64,000 nucleotides of DNA. It comes from Calonectria ilicicola (taxonomy: Eukaryota > Ascomycota > Sordariomycetes > Hypocreales > Nectriaceae). How positions within the stretch are numbered: the stretch's first letter is position 1; every line of letters begins with the position of its first letter. Both the position numbers and the translations under genes were made by a program. The stretch is from contig CP085830.1 in assembly GCA_020809705.1 (NCBI GenBank), positions 1,488,001-1,552,000 on the forward strand. The letters run 5' to 3'. Positions 10,645-23,526 of the stretch are shown here, in pieces. A model generated the notes under the pieces. The model did not search any database and was not told the origin of the DNA. It worked only from the letters and a program-made list of their open reading frames with translations.

Positions 10645-12838
10645 GATGGTGCCGTTGAAACTTGGTTTGTGTTAGGAATACAAGGCACTAACTTGAAAGC
10701 TGCTGGGAGCAAACCTGGGCCCCATTATATAGTCAACATAAGGGACGGAAAATGGCTGGAGTCCAGTTAGACTTTTACCCCAGCTCAGATCCGTTTAACG
10801 GCTTCAGTGGGGGACTATTCGGGGAAAGTGGGGGATGTTGTGTGATGGAATCTAAGCTTTGGGCTAGCGAACATCTTTTGCTAACAAATAGACTTTTTGC
10901 CCCAAGTTTACCCCAGACGGTTGCAACGTGACCATTCAGCGCGTTAGTTTATTAAGCACTGATCCGGTTTCATTTGCCGAGAATAATTTCTCCAAATTCC
11001 CAGATCATCATGCGTCCCTCCACCATCGGATGGTCGTCAGCGATCGCTCCCTCTTTTTTCTCCTCCAGATATATCTAGAATTGCTCAGACGAACAAGTGT
11101 AGACATTGTGTACATAACCTGAATGGATCAGAGTATCTCAGATTAGGTTCCAGTCAGAGTAGGCTTCGGAATTGTCGGCATTTGAGTAATGTGGCGGCTC
11201 CAGTCATGTACCCCACGTTCCGGGTGCAGGATCGGATTGTGGAGTTATCCCCAAACACTCACGGAATGCTAACATTCCCCGAATTTCACCATTTTTTTAA
11301 AGAGTCATAGTTCCGCTTTGTCAGGCTCTCTGCTTTACTATCGAATGGTTTGCTTATCAAAAACACCGTATCCAAATCGCAACTTTTGCAAGCCTTCCAC
11401 CGATTACCAAATCCATTCGATCAGCGATTTTGTAGCTGCCATCCTACATACTTATTGTGAAATCGGTCATCAGCCTTATCTCTCTGGCACTATCGCAAGA
11501 TATCATCATTATTGCCTGTCTCAGCGACGTGTTGTAATTAGCTAGAGCGTAAAAACAGATTTAACTCTGGTTTCAAGGTGCATAAAATTTTGGTCTGTGG
11601 AACAAATGAATTCATAAACCGCTTAATATTTATATGAGATGAGCGAATATTAAATGGCAGTGCAAAGCCGCACTAAAAATAACGAAAAGAACAAGGAAAC
11701 GGCAAAATCCAGAACATTGCGTAGTACATTGTGTGCTAGCAATTTTTCTCGATAAAATCCAGTAAGTAGGATTGAGATGATAATTCACTCGTAAACCCCT
11801 GTGAGGGAGAGGACCTTGAGTCTGAAAGGGTTTTTTTTTTGCTCGATACGATGACATTTACTACTTGATGCATCGTGCACATCAGCCATGTCGAATATTC
11901 ACTCCTTCCTCTCGCAGACGACAGTTTGACCATGCGTAAACGACGAACTCGAACTGAACTAACTTTTGATCATCAAGAAGATAGTATGCTTCCGCGTGTG
12001 CAGCGACCTATCTCCATGGCCCCACCTCCTCCACCGCGCAAGTTCACTGCTTGCCAAGGCAAAGGTGGCGAACGGTATGCAAATTAAAAGGGCCTATGGG
12101 ACGGAATTCTGGCTCTTCCTCCAATAGACAGAGTGCAACACAGCGATGGGCTGTGCCAACTCAGTTTGGATTCACTATTTGATGCATGGCGTTCTGCGAG
12201 CCCTTGGATTGGCTTTACCCCTCTGTCGATCAGAGAGACCCAACACATCACCCACAAAGCAAAATAGCCTTGCTCGTGACTCTAAGTAATATCAATACCC
12301 ACAACCTGACCAAATACTCAATTAGACAAATTCCATTGAAGTTTTCTTCTTTTGTGGCTGGTCATTCTCTCAAGCCCACAGTAATAGGAGTTTGTGACAA
12401 ATTTGACAGCTCGTCTCACACCTTCGCCAATGGTGGTTCTGCCGCACCCAGTCTCTAAATTGCCGGGGGCGAGGAGTCATAGCGCAGCCTGAGACTACGC
12501 CCATAAATGCCAACACAGGTGGTTCCACAAGAAAATCCAGCCAACCAGTAACTAAAATCTCCCTGAGTTGTCATACTTCGAGGCCCGCCCCAGTGGGTTC
12601 TTCGTGGTTACTTCATTGCTACCCAACGGCACAGAATTCGACCGCGAATACACATGCTCCGACAGTAAGCTCTAATACATTTCCAGTAATAAAATCAATG
12701 CCGACTGCTCCCTATCACTTCTGCCCTATGTCGCACACTCTGGACTGAAAAACGCTGCAGCTTTTGTTGAGCAAACGAGTCTTCTCGTGCTTTTTTCTGA
12801 AGTAATTAGGGAGACGATTTTTATAATATATTTTGAAA
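10645..12838. other. Intergenic region, no gene seen
   Basis: About 2.2 kb with only short ORFs of no recognisable family. It includes the promoter of the minus-strand MFS gene and the upstream region of the NLR pseudogene. I found no repeat or RNA gene. Confidence 0.55.
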
Positions 12839-15800
12839 ATGATGGTAAAGTGGGTACGGAAGTTACGGCAGAAAGTCTATCGAACAAGATCTTCGTCGCC
12901 CAATTCCCGGGTTCCCCAGATCATCGCCAAACCGACACCATCCCAGTCTGAGCCAGAAATCAATCCAACCACTACGGTTTCCCTGTTCTCTACCCTAGAC
13001 CCACCCATCTCTTCGAAATCCTCAGCGCATGAAGAACCAAAATGTCAAATGCAAAATGAAACTCAATCCCCAGAAGAAGTTGGCCTGATCACTGCAACCT
13101 CCCAATGCTCTTCACAAACACGATCGATATCCTCTACTATTGAGAATACGCGACGCGAAATTTGGAATGACGCATACGATGCTGCAAAAGAGGAGGAAGA
13201 AAAACTGGTCACGGCTTATGAAAGAATTCTGTCCGCTCATCTTTCAAGCGGAGACTTAGCTCCCGCAATCGATGAAAGCGCTCCAAACAATATTCATCAA
13301 AAGCCGGCAGAAAGGCAGGAGCAAATGAAATTGGTTGTCAACATGGGATTAAATAAAACACAAAAAGTCGCCAAGTGGAAGGGCAAGATTGAGGAAGGCA
13401 TGCAGCCTATGCAAAATGTCAAAGGTTTTGTCTTAATGATTGCAAATGTGGAGCTGTCCGCCGCCGTGGCATGGGCTGGCATTACTACATGCATGGAGGT
13501 AATGTCAACGATACCAATTTCTCAAGGTTCACCGCTCATAAGTATAGATGATCAAGAATTCTGCGTCGCAACCAGGCATTAACCGTGAGGGGTTAGAATA
13601 TGTCCGAGACAGAATGCAGTGGTACTGGTATTTATCAGAGCTTCTATTCGATAAAGCACAACTCAGAGGACAACCCGTCGCGCTTCTACGAAGCAAAATT
13701 GTCCAACTCTACAAACAAATTCTCGTCTATCAAATGCGAAGTGTATGTTTATACAGCAAGAAGTGGGCTGATGTTATCCTGAGAGACCTTGTCATGATGG
13801 ACGACTGGCAGGGAAAGATTGATGTCATCAAAACTGCAGAGAATTCTCTGCGTGAAGATATTCTCAACATGGCTCTCAATTCCAACTCGGTCTACTTGAA
13901 AGCATGGACGATTCATTACAAAAGTCACAGAAGGAACTCAAAAGTTTGGTCGAAGAAATACGCGGCATCCAGGACAGCAAGGACTACAGCGATTATATGA
14001 ATGCTCTTTGGGTCATCAATCCGCGGGACCACAAAAAGAAAATTCAAGACACGAAAGGAGGGCTCCTAAAGAGCGCATATCGCTGGGTCCTTGAACACAA
14101 GGGATTCTCCGATTTTAGGGATTATGAAAAGGGCCAATTATTATGGCTCAAAGGCGACCCAGGCAAGGGGGAAACTATGTTGATCTGTGGTATCATCGAT
14201 GAGTTGAAAAGGGACCCGATTCTTACAGTCGCTTATTACTTCTGCCAAGCCACACTGGTAGGCCTTGCTACTTCAACATCAGTGCTTCGAGGTCTCATTT
14301 GGCTTCTCTGCAGCGACCAGCCAAAATTAATCTCTTATGTTGAAGAGACATATAAGAAGGAGCGCGAGGTCTTCAAAGCCCCCACATCCCCCGCAGCCTT
14401 TCAAGCCTTGGAGAATATTATCCTTAGTATGCTTCAAGATCCGCTGTTGAAAAACACCATTCTTGTGGTTGATGCCCTGGATGAGTGTTCTGAAAACGGC
14501 CGAACGGAACTCATTCGGTTGATTATTCAGTGTTCGCAGAAATGTCCTGCTGCCAAATGGATTGTTTCTAGCCGCAACTGGAGGAAAATCGAAACACAAT
14601 TATGAGATGCCAATAAGAGCAAAATATCTCTTGAGCTGAATAAAGAATCCATCACTGAAGCAGTGAAGACTTTTATCAAAATCAAGGTTGATGATTTAGC
14701 TCGAAAGAAGGAATATGGCCCAGATTTAAAAAGCGCCGTCTTGGATAGTCTGTTCCTCAAGGCTCACGACACTATCCTTTGGGTTGCTTTAGCTTGTTCA
14801 GCGTTGGGACATGATGATGTGGAAACTTGGGATACAATGAAGACACTCGATTCCATACCAGCTGGTCTTGCAGAGCTATATCATCGCATGCTAACTCAAA
14901 TCGTTACATCCAAAAAGGTAAACATGTATAAGCAAACCCTTGCTACTGCATCAATTCCATTTCGCCCTTTGCGAATCGATGAATTGCGCGACTTGGTCCC
15001 AGAGTTGCAAAGTTTTGACAACGCAATCGTAAAAAGAATTGTTGCAGACTGCGCTTCATTCCTAACTATCGACGAGGAATTTGTATATTTTGTACACCAA
15101 TCAGCTAAGGACTTCCTCCTAGAGAATACACTCGAGGCATTTCCTTCAACGGTGATAGAACAACATCACATAATATTTTCTCAGTCTCTACAGATTCTAA
15201 AGAAACTAAAACGCAACATTTACAAGCTTAATTCACTAGGAGCGCTCTTGAAAGATATATCACCACCAGATCCAGACCCACTGTCTAGTTTAGAATACTC
15301 ATGCGTCTATTGGGTTGATCATCTTGAACAGCTCAAGTGGGACGGACGCGAGAATTGCGACGAAGAAGCAGTTAAAGAGTTTATGGAGAACAACTTCTTA
15401 TATTGGTTGGAAGCTCTCATTCTCCGACACAAAATAGCAGAGGCTGCATTAGGCATAGTAAAACTAAAGAGAATACTAGTAAGAATGTGTGTCTTAAATC
15501 CCTGAGCCGGATATTGATCAGCACTCTATAGCGGGATACTACTATCACAGGATTAGCAGAATTTATTGAGGATGGACATCGATTTGTCCTCGCTCACAGA
15601 GAAGTAATGGAGATTGCGCCTCTGCAAATTTATGTCGCACTCAGGTTTAGTCCGGCTGATAGCATAGTGCGACAACAGTTTGAGAGAAGCGAGGACATTG
15701 GATGGGAATTGATTTCACCAGGTATTCCAACGCAATGGGACGCCTGCATCCACACGTTCAGTCACTTTGGGGTAGCAGCGCTTTTATCACCTACCAGTAA

Positions 15801-17574
15801 TGAACTTGCTTGCATAAAGCAGACAAGTGTGGTAGTACGAGATTTATCTTCTGGCAACTCTACGCGACAACTTGACACTGGATGTGAGATGAGTACGTTC
15901 AGCTTTTCATCAGACGGGAAGCACCTCGCAATCGGCTTTTATGGGCGTGAAATTCAAATTTTAGATTTCAACTCGATGTTGTACAAGCGACAAATGACGC
16001 ATGGTGGAAGCGTGGTTGCAGTCATGTTTTCGCCGAATGACAAATTCTTGGCATCTATTTCAGGAGAAGGAGAGATAAAGATTTGGGATGTGGGTACTGG
16101 TGAATGCTTGCGAACCATGTCTTGTGGTGAACCAAATAGTTTTAATTGCCTCTCGTTCTCGGTGGATGGCGGACAGCTGGCCTCAAGTGCATCCGGGTGC
16201 GACGTTTGCGTGTGGGATGCAGCCACTGGTCAGCGTATTTGGGAGCTTAAGGGTCATACTGAGCTTGTTGGTTCACTTTCATTTGTGGAATATGGCCGTT
16301 TGGCCTCAGGTTCATGGGATCGGACAGTGAAGATCTGGGATACAGTCGCGGGTACCTGCCTGGGAACCCTGCACGGCCACGCTCAATCTGTCACGTCCGT
16401 CGTCTCTATCGACAACGGTGGTTTAGCTTCGGCCTCACTTGACGGAATCATCAAGGTTTGGGATGACAAGGGAACCTGTCTTCAAACCTTTACTCACGGC
16501 CGCAGTGACGCAATGGTCACGTTGTCTTATTGCGCGAAAACTCGACTTCTTGCCTCCAATGGGGATGGCACTTCAAAGATCTGGGATTTAGCAAAGATTG
16601 CAGACACAACCTCCAGCTGGCCCCACAATAAAGAGATTGACACCCTTGTCTCTTCACCCGATGGCCAGTGGTTTGCATCATCTTCACAGGACCACACAAT
16701 CAAGATATGGGACACCTCCCATTGCCGTTGTCTTCAAACTTTGCAAACCCCTGGGGACGTTTCGCAACCCAAAATTTCCCCTAATGGACGCTGGCTTCTC
16801 TCCATCTCTGCATGGAACAGGCTTTGGTCCCAAAATCCAAGTCATACCACAATCTGGGACCTGAAAAACGGCGATTGCACCGGAACTACTTTTAAAGATA
16901 CTATCCAGTCTGGTTTCGCTTCGCCTTCCCAAGTCCTGGTATTGATTTACCCTGATTCAATCCAAACATGGGACTTTGCAGCCCAGAAAGCCCCACAGCC
17001 GTTGGTTCTTGAAGACACCGGCTTTCAGCTGAATGGTCGTGTTGGATTTGTCTTCTGTCCTTACTCAGAGAAAGTCGCAACTGCTGCCGGCAGCAGAATA
17101 TTCATTCACAATCTCATTACGGGTCAATTGATCCACAAATTCGAGCCTTTACAAAAGTCAAGAGAAACTGCAGACATCTATCGCTTAGAGTCTTCTTCAA
17201 CGGGCAGCTACTTGGCATCACACACAGATCATTATGTTGATATATGGGATATCCAGGATTTCTCCTTTATCACAAGTGTCGAACGTCACATGTTTCATTA
17301 TTCCATCGACAAGTTCTTACAAACATCTCATCACCTCCCTATACACCCTCGCCGTCTCTCCTCTCACAACTACAGTGTGGACGAATACAGACGTTGGGTC
17401 ATGAATGGGAGTGAAAGAATAATCCGGCTTCCCTCAGAGTACCGGCCCCCCCGTTTTAAATTGACCGACAAATTTATAGTTATCGGGGAAACCATAATCA
17501 TTGGCTCTTCCAGTGGAGGCATCCTCCTCATCCGACCAGCTACCAGAAATCAAGATCATCAGATACCCAGCTGA
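12839..17574 (+). pseudogene. Decayed NACHT-WD40 (NWD-type) NLR
   Basis: The domain order is typical of fungal NWD receptors. An N-terminal NACHT-associated domain (W.DAYDAAKEEEEKLV..YERIL) spans about 13,150-13,870 with a real 49-bp intron at 13,499-13,547. A NACHT ATPase runs from about 14,040 to 15,200 (TKGGLLKSAYRW, LLWLKGDPGKG, LVVDALDEC, WIVSSR). A WD40 propeller follows at 15,607-17,574 with about 10 repeats (IKIWD...GH units). The gene is broken in several places. There is a frameshift near 13,875-13,900, where the frame moves from 13,548-14,000 to the one containing 13,904. A TGA at 14,603-14,605 sits where the protein clearly continues in the same frame. A TGA at 15,503 and a frame change precede the propeller. 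The Walker A lysine reads as glutamate (GDPGKGET for the usual GKGKT). Intact relatives act as NLRs in allorecognition; this copy should make no full receptor. Confidence 0.82.
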
Positions 17575-20500
17575 ATCGCTTCTTTCATTTATATATCACT
17601 TCTCCTTTTTCTGGAAAATCAATATTAAAAGTGAGGTTGTTGAATAAATTGGATAATTATCACAAATGGATACTCGGAATAGACCATGACTTTATTCCAG
17701 TGGTAGTCCCGCTTCTCAATGAGACATTCCACACAGTATGGATCATCCTAATTATCCTATTTCTTTGAAGGCCAACATCAATCCAAATATTGCTGGAGAA
17801 AATAATGAATCTACCTCATTATACGCTTGAGGGATATTAGGATATCAAACATTCGTTCTCTCAGTCTATATTCGATGTTTGCATCACCTCTGCTGCTATA
17901 TTCCAGGTCGCAAACTCAAGACCTAAAGATACAACGTTCAGTGTCCATGTCCCGGGGCTTAAATTTTGAATATAATTTAAATTATTTTGCTGTCATTCAA
18001 CTAAGGCAAATAATTTGTCACATAAACTCAATCTATGGGCATCGTGAGCGCGTTCCTGCCCCTCACGATCCCCCACTCAGGACCTCCACTTCCTGTTATT
18101 TTAACCATGAACGGGCCCATTTTCCGGTTTGTCGCTGTTATCAACGACAGCCGGGACAAATAATGAGTCTTTGCGATAATTAATACCACTAAGAACAATC
18201 CTGCAAGTAGTAATCATCAATTGTGACCTCTACCGCACACGCAATAGGAACTCAGATGCCAGCCGCAAAGCGCTGCAACAGTAGTTCGTGGCATCATTCC
18301 TCTCGCCCAAACACCATATTGGAACAGCTACGAAAATAAGTTCATCACAAAGCTAACTAGCGCTTGCAACCAACAATTTGTTCATCCTCTAGCCGCCCGC
18401 AATTTGCCCTTGGGGTGGACCAACGACGAAGCCACACGGAATTAAGTCTCCTATTGGCTGAACGTAATCAAGTGTTGTGTGATCAAATATATTCGTTAGT
18501 AGCACATTTTAACGCGCTGAGCTAAAGACGGATAGCTTATCACTGGAGAGCCAACATTGTGAGCGATCTTGTTGGTTCCTCCTGTCGAGTCGGCAAAGCT
18601 GACTGACACGTCTCTTAGTCCTTGTCGCTGCCTGTAGGGGTCCGCCAAAAGTGACATGAATTGGGTCCATAGGCCCACTATTCACATGGTAAACCACTTA
18701 AATTTATGCTTGCTGTGACGAGTTCACAACAGGCTCGTTACAACACAGACTACAAACCAACATATGTGATAACACACAGCCAGGTTTCAAACTTGGAGGT
18801 CGGCGCTATTAGCAGCTTGGTGATTGGGGCATGATCACAAATACTTGCACTCAAGAAAAATGGCCATGCCTCAATTGGGCTACACATAATATAAAACCAT
18901 GAGATTCTTCCAATACCTCCCATACATAGCCTCATCTATTCATCATATTCGAGCACATTCTCTCATTCACTACCACCACCGCTATGATTATGCTTGCTGC
19001 AGTACCGATTCCTTCCCTAGTCCGGCCCTCATACCCGAGCCTTATCGCTATCATGATTATACTCATTGCGCTTATTATTTGGGTCTCAATCGTCGCTCTG
19101 AACCTCATCCGACTCGTTCAAGAAATGCTTCTGCTCCTATACCAAACTGTCTTTATCAGTTACAACGAAGGCACTTGGACCCTCGCCAAAGTCGAAACCT
19201 CAGCACAATAGCCCCGCGTTGAAACGGGAGCCCTTTGGAAATAACTGTGGCATCATCAATACTATGATCTGCAACTCTATCTCCGCATCATTTATCATTC
19301 TGATCGACACCATGGTTAAGTTCGCGTCTCATTCATGAAATGAGCAGGGAATAGATCAATATCCGGCTTGAGGCCAATCTATCCGCGTATGATATTCGGC
19401 AAGACCATTACCATTAATGAGACTGGAATCAGTTCCGGGTTAGATAACCAGAGAATCATGATACTCTGTTGGGTTGCTACAATGTACGACAAAATAAGGG
19501 CTGCAGACAAATTTTATTTCTAATTTGGTAAACCAGTCTTCATTTGTGTTGATTCTTAGTGAATTTCAATATATTATGCCTCATTATCCTCTACAATCAA
19601 TGGAACTATTGCCCTTGCTCTGAAATAATCCCTCAAGATATGGATTGAAATGAGACTGAAACCCGGGCCGATGTAATTTTCACCGCAAGTCCTGGATCCA
19701 ATTATGAGATCTCATTGCGTCACAGTTATATCACAGTACAGCCAACAAGCAATGATGACTTGCACCATATTTTATTAACATGTCCACATATCAACATAAG
19801 CACCGAAAACGGAAAAAAAAAAGAATTCTTAAACGGCTGGGGCCTTGCCTAGAATGGCAATATTTACTTCAAATCCTCCTGAAAGAAAATGGATATTTTC
19901 CAAAATAAGAGTGGCAAAGAATGGTTGTCGATCCGAAAACTCAGTAAACACAGTTGTAAGCCACGCTGATCAACGCAGAAATGATCTGCTCACCCCCTGG
20001 GCTCTTCCCTCTCCTGGCAAGTTGCGCAAAAGCAAGTAGCGCCTTTTTTTTTCTTGCCGCGGCTGAAGTTGCCAAAATTGCATCATGGCTAAGCTGAATG
20101 TGCGCGCTAGCCATTGGGTGACAGGAACGGCACAGTGACAAGTCACAATCACTTAGCTTCCCAACATTCAATTTTTGAGACCTGCTTCTATGCAAAATGC
20201 AAACTATTGGATGTTGCTTTTGTGATATGCCATGATTTGGAATCTTGGAGCGCCTGCATGCAGACGCGATTAATAATATGTTCTGTTCTGATCGCGATCG
20301 GGATACTTGCTTTTGCAGAGTTTGGAAATTTTTACCCCAACACCTCGACCTGGCTTGGTGTCCGGCCGAAACACGGGATCTATGATTGGATCACGTTGAC
20401 TTGAGCTTTGCACAGTGGTTTATGCTGTGTGAGTGCCTCACGTGTGTTTTCCTGCTTTCATCCAGTTATTGGATTGGCCCGGCTCTATGTTGTAAGAGAC

Positions 20501-21686
20501 ATACTGCTCCAAAGCGTCGATCAGCGCCCGAGACCCCAATGTGTTTTGGCTCAAATTTCTCAATTTAAATCCTATCTTTGAACAACACATTAAAAATAAA
20601 ACCCTTCTCGGAGCATTGTACACCGAAGTCGATCATGTTTCCACGGGTAAACGAACCCGTCATCCTTTGGCGTGTCCAGACTTCAATTAGCTCCAAGACC
20701 AAAAAAATACAAGAATTGAGACATGTTTAAGACAAATTGCCGTGGCTCCAGCCCTTGCATTTGACGAACCTCTGGGCCCAAAAGCGGTCAGAAATTAACA
20801 GAAGTAATTCGCTCCAATGACGCTTCTCGTGACAGGGAACATGCTTGACCAAGAAAGGTGTCATCTCTTCCCCCACCTGAATCGTGCCGCAACCACCCAT
20901 CCAGTGGCAAAAACCTTCTCGGCCGAGTGCCACGAGTCGTTGACTCTTGGCACCCTTGGCGTAGAAATAATTTTTAATATTCCAATATATTGGCGGATCC
21001 GACTTCTCTCTCCTGAGATATCCAACCAAGAAAAGCCGTCTTTGTAACGGTCTTCGCACTGGGCAATGTGCTTTTTTTGAGTGATGGGACGGGAAGAGGT
21101 GGTGGTAAGCGACATCGGCGATCTTCCCATCTCGACTGAAAAAGCAATGAAAAGACACCTTGCTTTGACCGCTTAAAAAAAGAAATTCAGATCAGTAGTA
21201 CCCTTTTTTCTCTCGCTGTTGACTTGCTCCAGAATCAGACCACTTCATGGGCTGCAGTAGTCGGGCCGCACAACTGCACCTCGAGCATTCTCTCCCAACA
21301 TGAACCTCGACGCGCTCTCATTCGCGAGTTCTAGCGAGGATGACTTTGATCCGCCGAGGGAGCACACCCCCGCATCGTGTCAAGCATAAGCAGAAGCCAG
21401 ACACGCTAATCCAGCCACATCTCGGTCCCGATGGGCGGGCACGATTGTTCACGTACAGTCTGCTGGCAGGCTTGGCACAGAGCTTTCTGGGGGAAGCCGT
21501 TATAATATCAGCATATATACGCAGAGCTGTGCCCTGACTGTGTTCCACCTTACCCCAGTTTCAGTTCACAACCACGAGGCAAAAGTCCGTTCCACTTGCA
21601 CCGGCGTCACCGAGAACCACCAACTTAGTCTCAGTCTTTCTTTAAATCGACCTATTTCTCGCAAGGTTTTTTTTTTCCTGAAGATC
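17575..21686. other. Gene-poor 4.1-kb stretch
   Basis: Apart from a possible small membrane-protein ORF (18,984-19,211), I see nothing convincing. A 143-codon minus-strand ORF at 20,727-21,158 has no recognisable motif. Sequence composition is mixed AT-rich. The last few hundred bases should carry the promoter of the rhodopsin-like gene at 21,687. Confidence 0.5.
18984..19211 (+). CDS. Possible small membrane protein (75 residues)
   Basis: A 75-residue single-exon ORF begins MIML and contains a long hydrophobic stretch (about residues 20-55, IAIMIILIALIIWVSIVAL followed by an LLLLYQ segment), then a polar tail. A TATAAAA box lies at 18,890-18,896, about 90 bp upstream of the ATG, and the ATG is preceded by CCACCGCT, a fair fungal start context. 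No family is recognised. In a gene-poor region such an ORF can occur by chance, so this is a candidate only. Confidence 0.35.
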   Translation: MIMLAAVPIPSLVRPSYPSLIAIMIILIALIIWVSIVALNLIRLVQEMLLLLYQTVFISYNEGTWTLAKVETSAQ

Positions 21687-23249
21687 ATGCCTATTACTGA
21701 GTATAGGCCCTCTGTAGGCGCACCTGGTTTTTTTTTTTAACTGTCTCGGGAGTTCCGGTATCATGCTGACGCAGAGTTAAGTTTCTTTACGAGGCGTGGG
21801 CGCTCTTTGGCATCGGAGCAATCGTCATACTCACTCGGTTCGCGATACGTATCAAGACTGTGGGATTTCGCGGGTTCCAGGGCGATGACTTCTTCTCAAT
21901 TCTGGTTCTCATTTTCTATGTCGGAGACGCATTCACAGTACACCTGATATGTGTGCCGCCTCCATCCAGCCAAGCGAAACGGATCGTGAAGGGCTAATTT
22001 CCAGCAAGATTTTCTGGGGACAAATGTCGAGGCTCAAGTAATAAAGAAAACAAGACGTGCGCTTTAAATCCTTTTATTCAAGATGTGGGACTGACTTTTG
22101 GTAGCACTGACTGCGGAAGACGTCGACGAGTTCACCAGGGGCTCCAAGTTTGAGCTTGCGGCATGGTATTGTTACACTGCGCTTATCTGGTCGTTGAAAG
22201 GCACCATGTTGTGTTTTTTTCTCCGAATGACAATGGGTACATTACACAGCATGATTGTGAAAATTATCGGCATCGTCACCATAGTCAGCTACGTGGCCGT
22301 TTTTCTTACGGTCAGTTCCATGAGTCTGACGGTCATGTTTTGTCAGCAATCTGACTTGCTTATCTCCAGATCACCTTCAGTTGTTGGCCGTATCATAAAA
22401 ACTGGATGTACGATGCCCCCAATCCACTCCTTTTATGTGACGATTTTAATGAGTTTTTAGGGTTGTGCCTGACCCAGGAGGTATGCCTTTCACATCTGCA
22501 TTTTGCTGTTGGGGACTAAAAAGAAGCTAGAAAAATGCACGTTCAAAAAGCAGAATTTTATCGTTACGACCGTCTTTAATGTCATGTACATCACCCAATG
22601 CGTTACACATCTGTTCAACCAGACTAACTAATCTAGGACCGATGGAATGATTTTCTGCATCCCTTTACCTTTGTTGTGGAAACTCAAGATTCCCCCGCGA
22701 AAGTACGTCGTGCAATTTGCAAAATTCCTCCTCGATAGTAAACACTAATTCCCCTCAAGGAAGATCGTCACCGGAATTCTCCTGTCTTCTGGGGCTTTCG
22801 TAATATCTGCTGCAATCATCCGCATCGTCTTGACTCTTTCATCCAAACCATCAGCCCTGACGATCAACGGATGGGGCGTGCGCGAGACCATTGTCGGCAT
22901 CATCACCGTCAACATTCCAGTCCTGCGACCATTGTTTACGAGAGGATTCTGGACTGGAGTCCCGAGCCAGACGACCAAAAAGAGCATCTCTTTTAGAAAT
23001 ACCAAAAGCGGGGTGTCTACCGCCCCTGGACCTTACGACCTTACGACTATAGGCGATATCACAATGATTGATAGACGGGCGGGCGAGAGCGACAGTCAAG
23101 AGCCAAATACGCCCAGAAATAATCCTTCAAATTCGGTGACGGTTCACACATCATTCGACATCACCCGCGAGCGGCGTGTTCCGCAGATGGTGCCTCGATG
23201 CGCGGGTCATAGTGTAATAGTCCGTGGTGGATCTGATGACATAGTATAG
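21687..23249 (+). CDS. Rhodopsin-like (PTH11/SAT4-type) integral membrane protein
   Basis: Eight exons: 21687-21726, 21777-21950, 22009-22056, 22105-22310, 22370-22480, 22527-22585, 22637-22702 and 22760-23249. They sum to 1,194 nt (397 residues) with every phase consistent. Spliced, it shows the family's order of motifs: KFLYEAWALFG, GTNVEA, LTAEDVDEFTRGSKFELAAW, LIWSLKGTMLCFF, ITFSCWPYHKNW, CTFKKQNF, IPLPLLWKLKIP, LSSKPSALTINGWGVRETIV and NIPVLRPLF. That is a seven-helix 'rhodopsin domain' protein of fungi, followed by a polar cytoplasmic tail. The first intron (21727-21776) has a poor GTTTTT donor, so the first 14 residues are the least certain part. Function in this family is mostly unknown; some members relate to surface sensing. 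It faces the convergent flavoprotein gene. Confidence 0.78.
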
Positions 23250-23526
23250 CTAGAACTGAGGGGATCATCAAGCATAGCGGCGCAGCGAAAGGGTTCGATT
23301 TTGTGGCCTATTAATTTAGCAGGGCATTATGGTCACAGCTTAAAAAGCATGGGAGGTGCATTACAATAGGTCATGAAAAGTAACGATGCTTGAGAGAAGG
23401 GAACACAAGCCGGAGTTGGGTTTGCATCACATTCGATGGGACATGCATCTTTACTTAATATTTGATTCATTTTCGCTCATTGCTAAAAGAAATTCATCAA
23501 CCATTTAAACACCGCTATTCCCCATT

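Noticed and set aside
20727..21158. 143-codon minus-strand ORF
   Set aside because: No motif, no intron structure, unremarkable composition. It overlaps other ORFs on both strands; chance is as likely.
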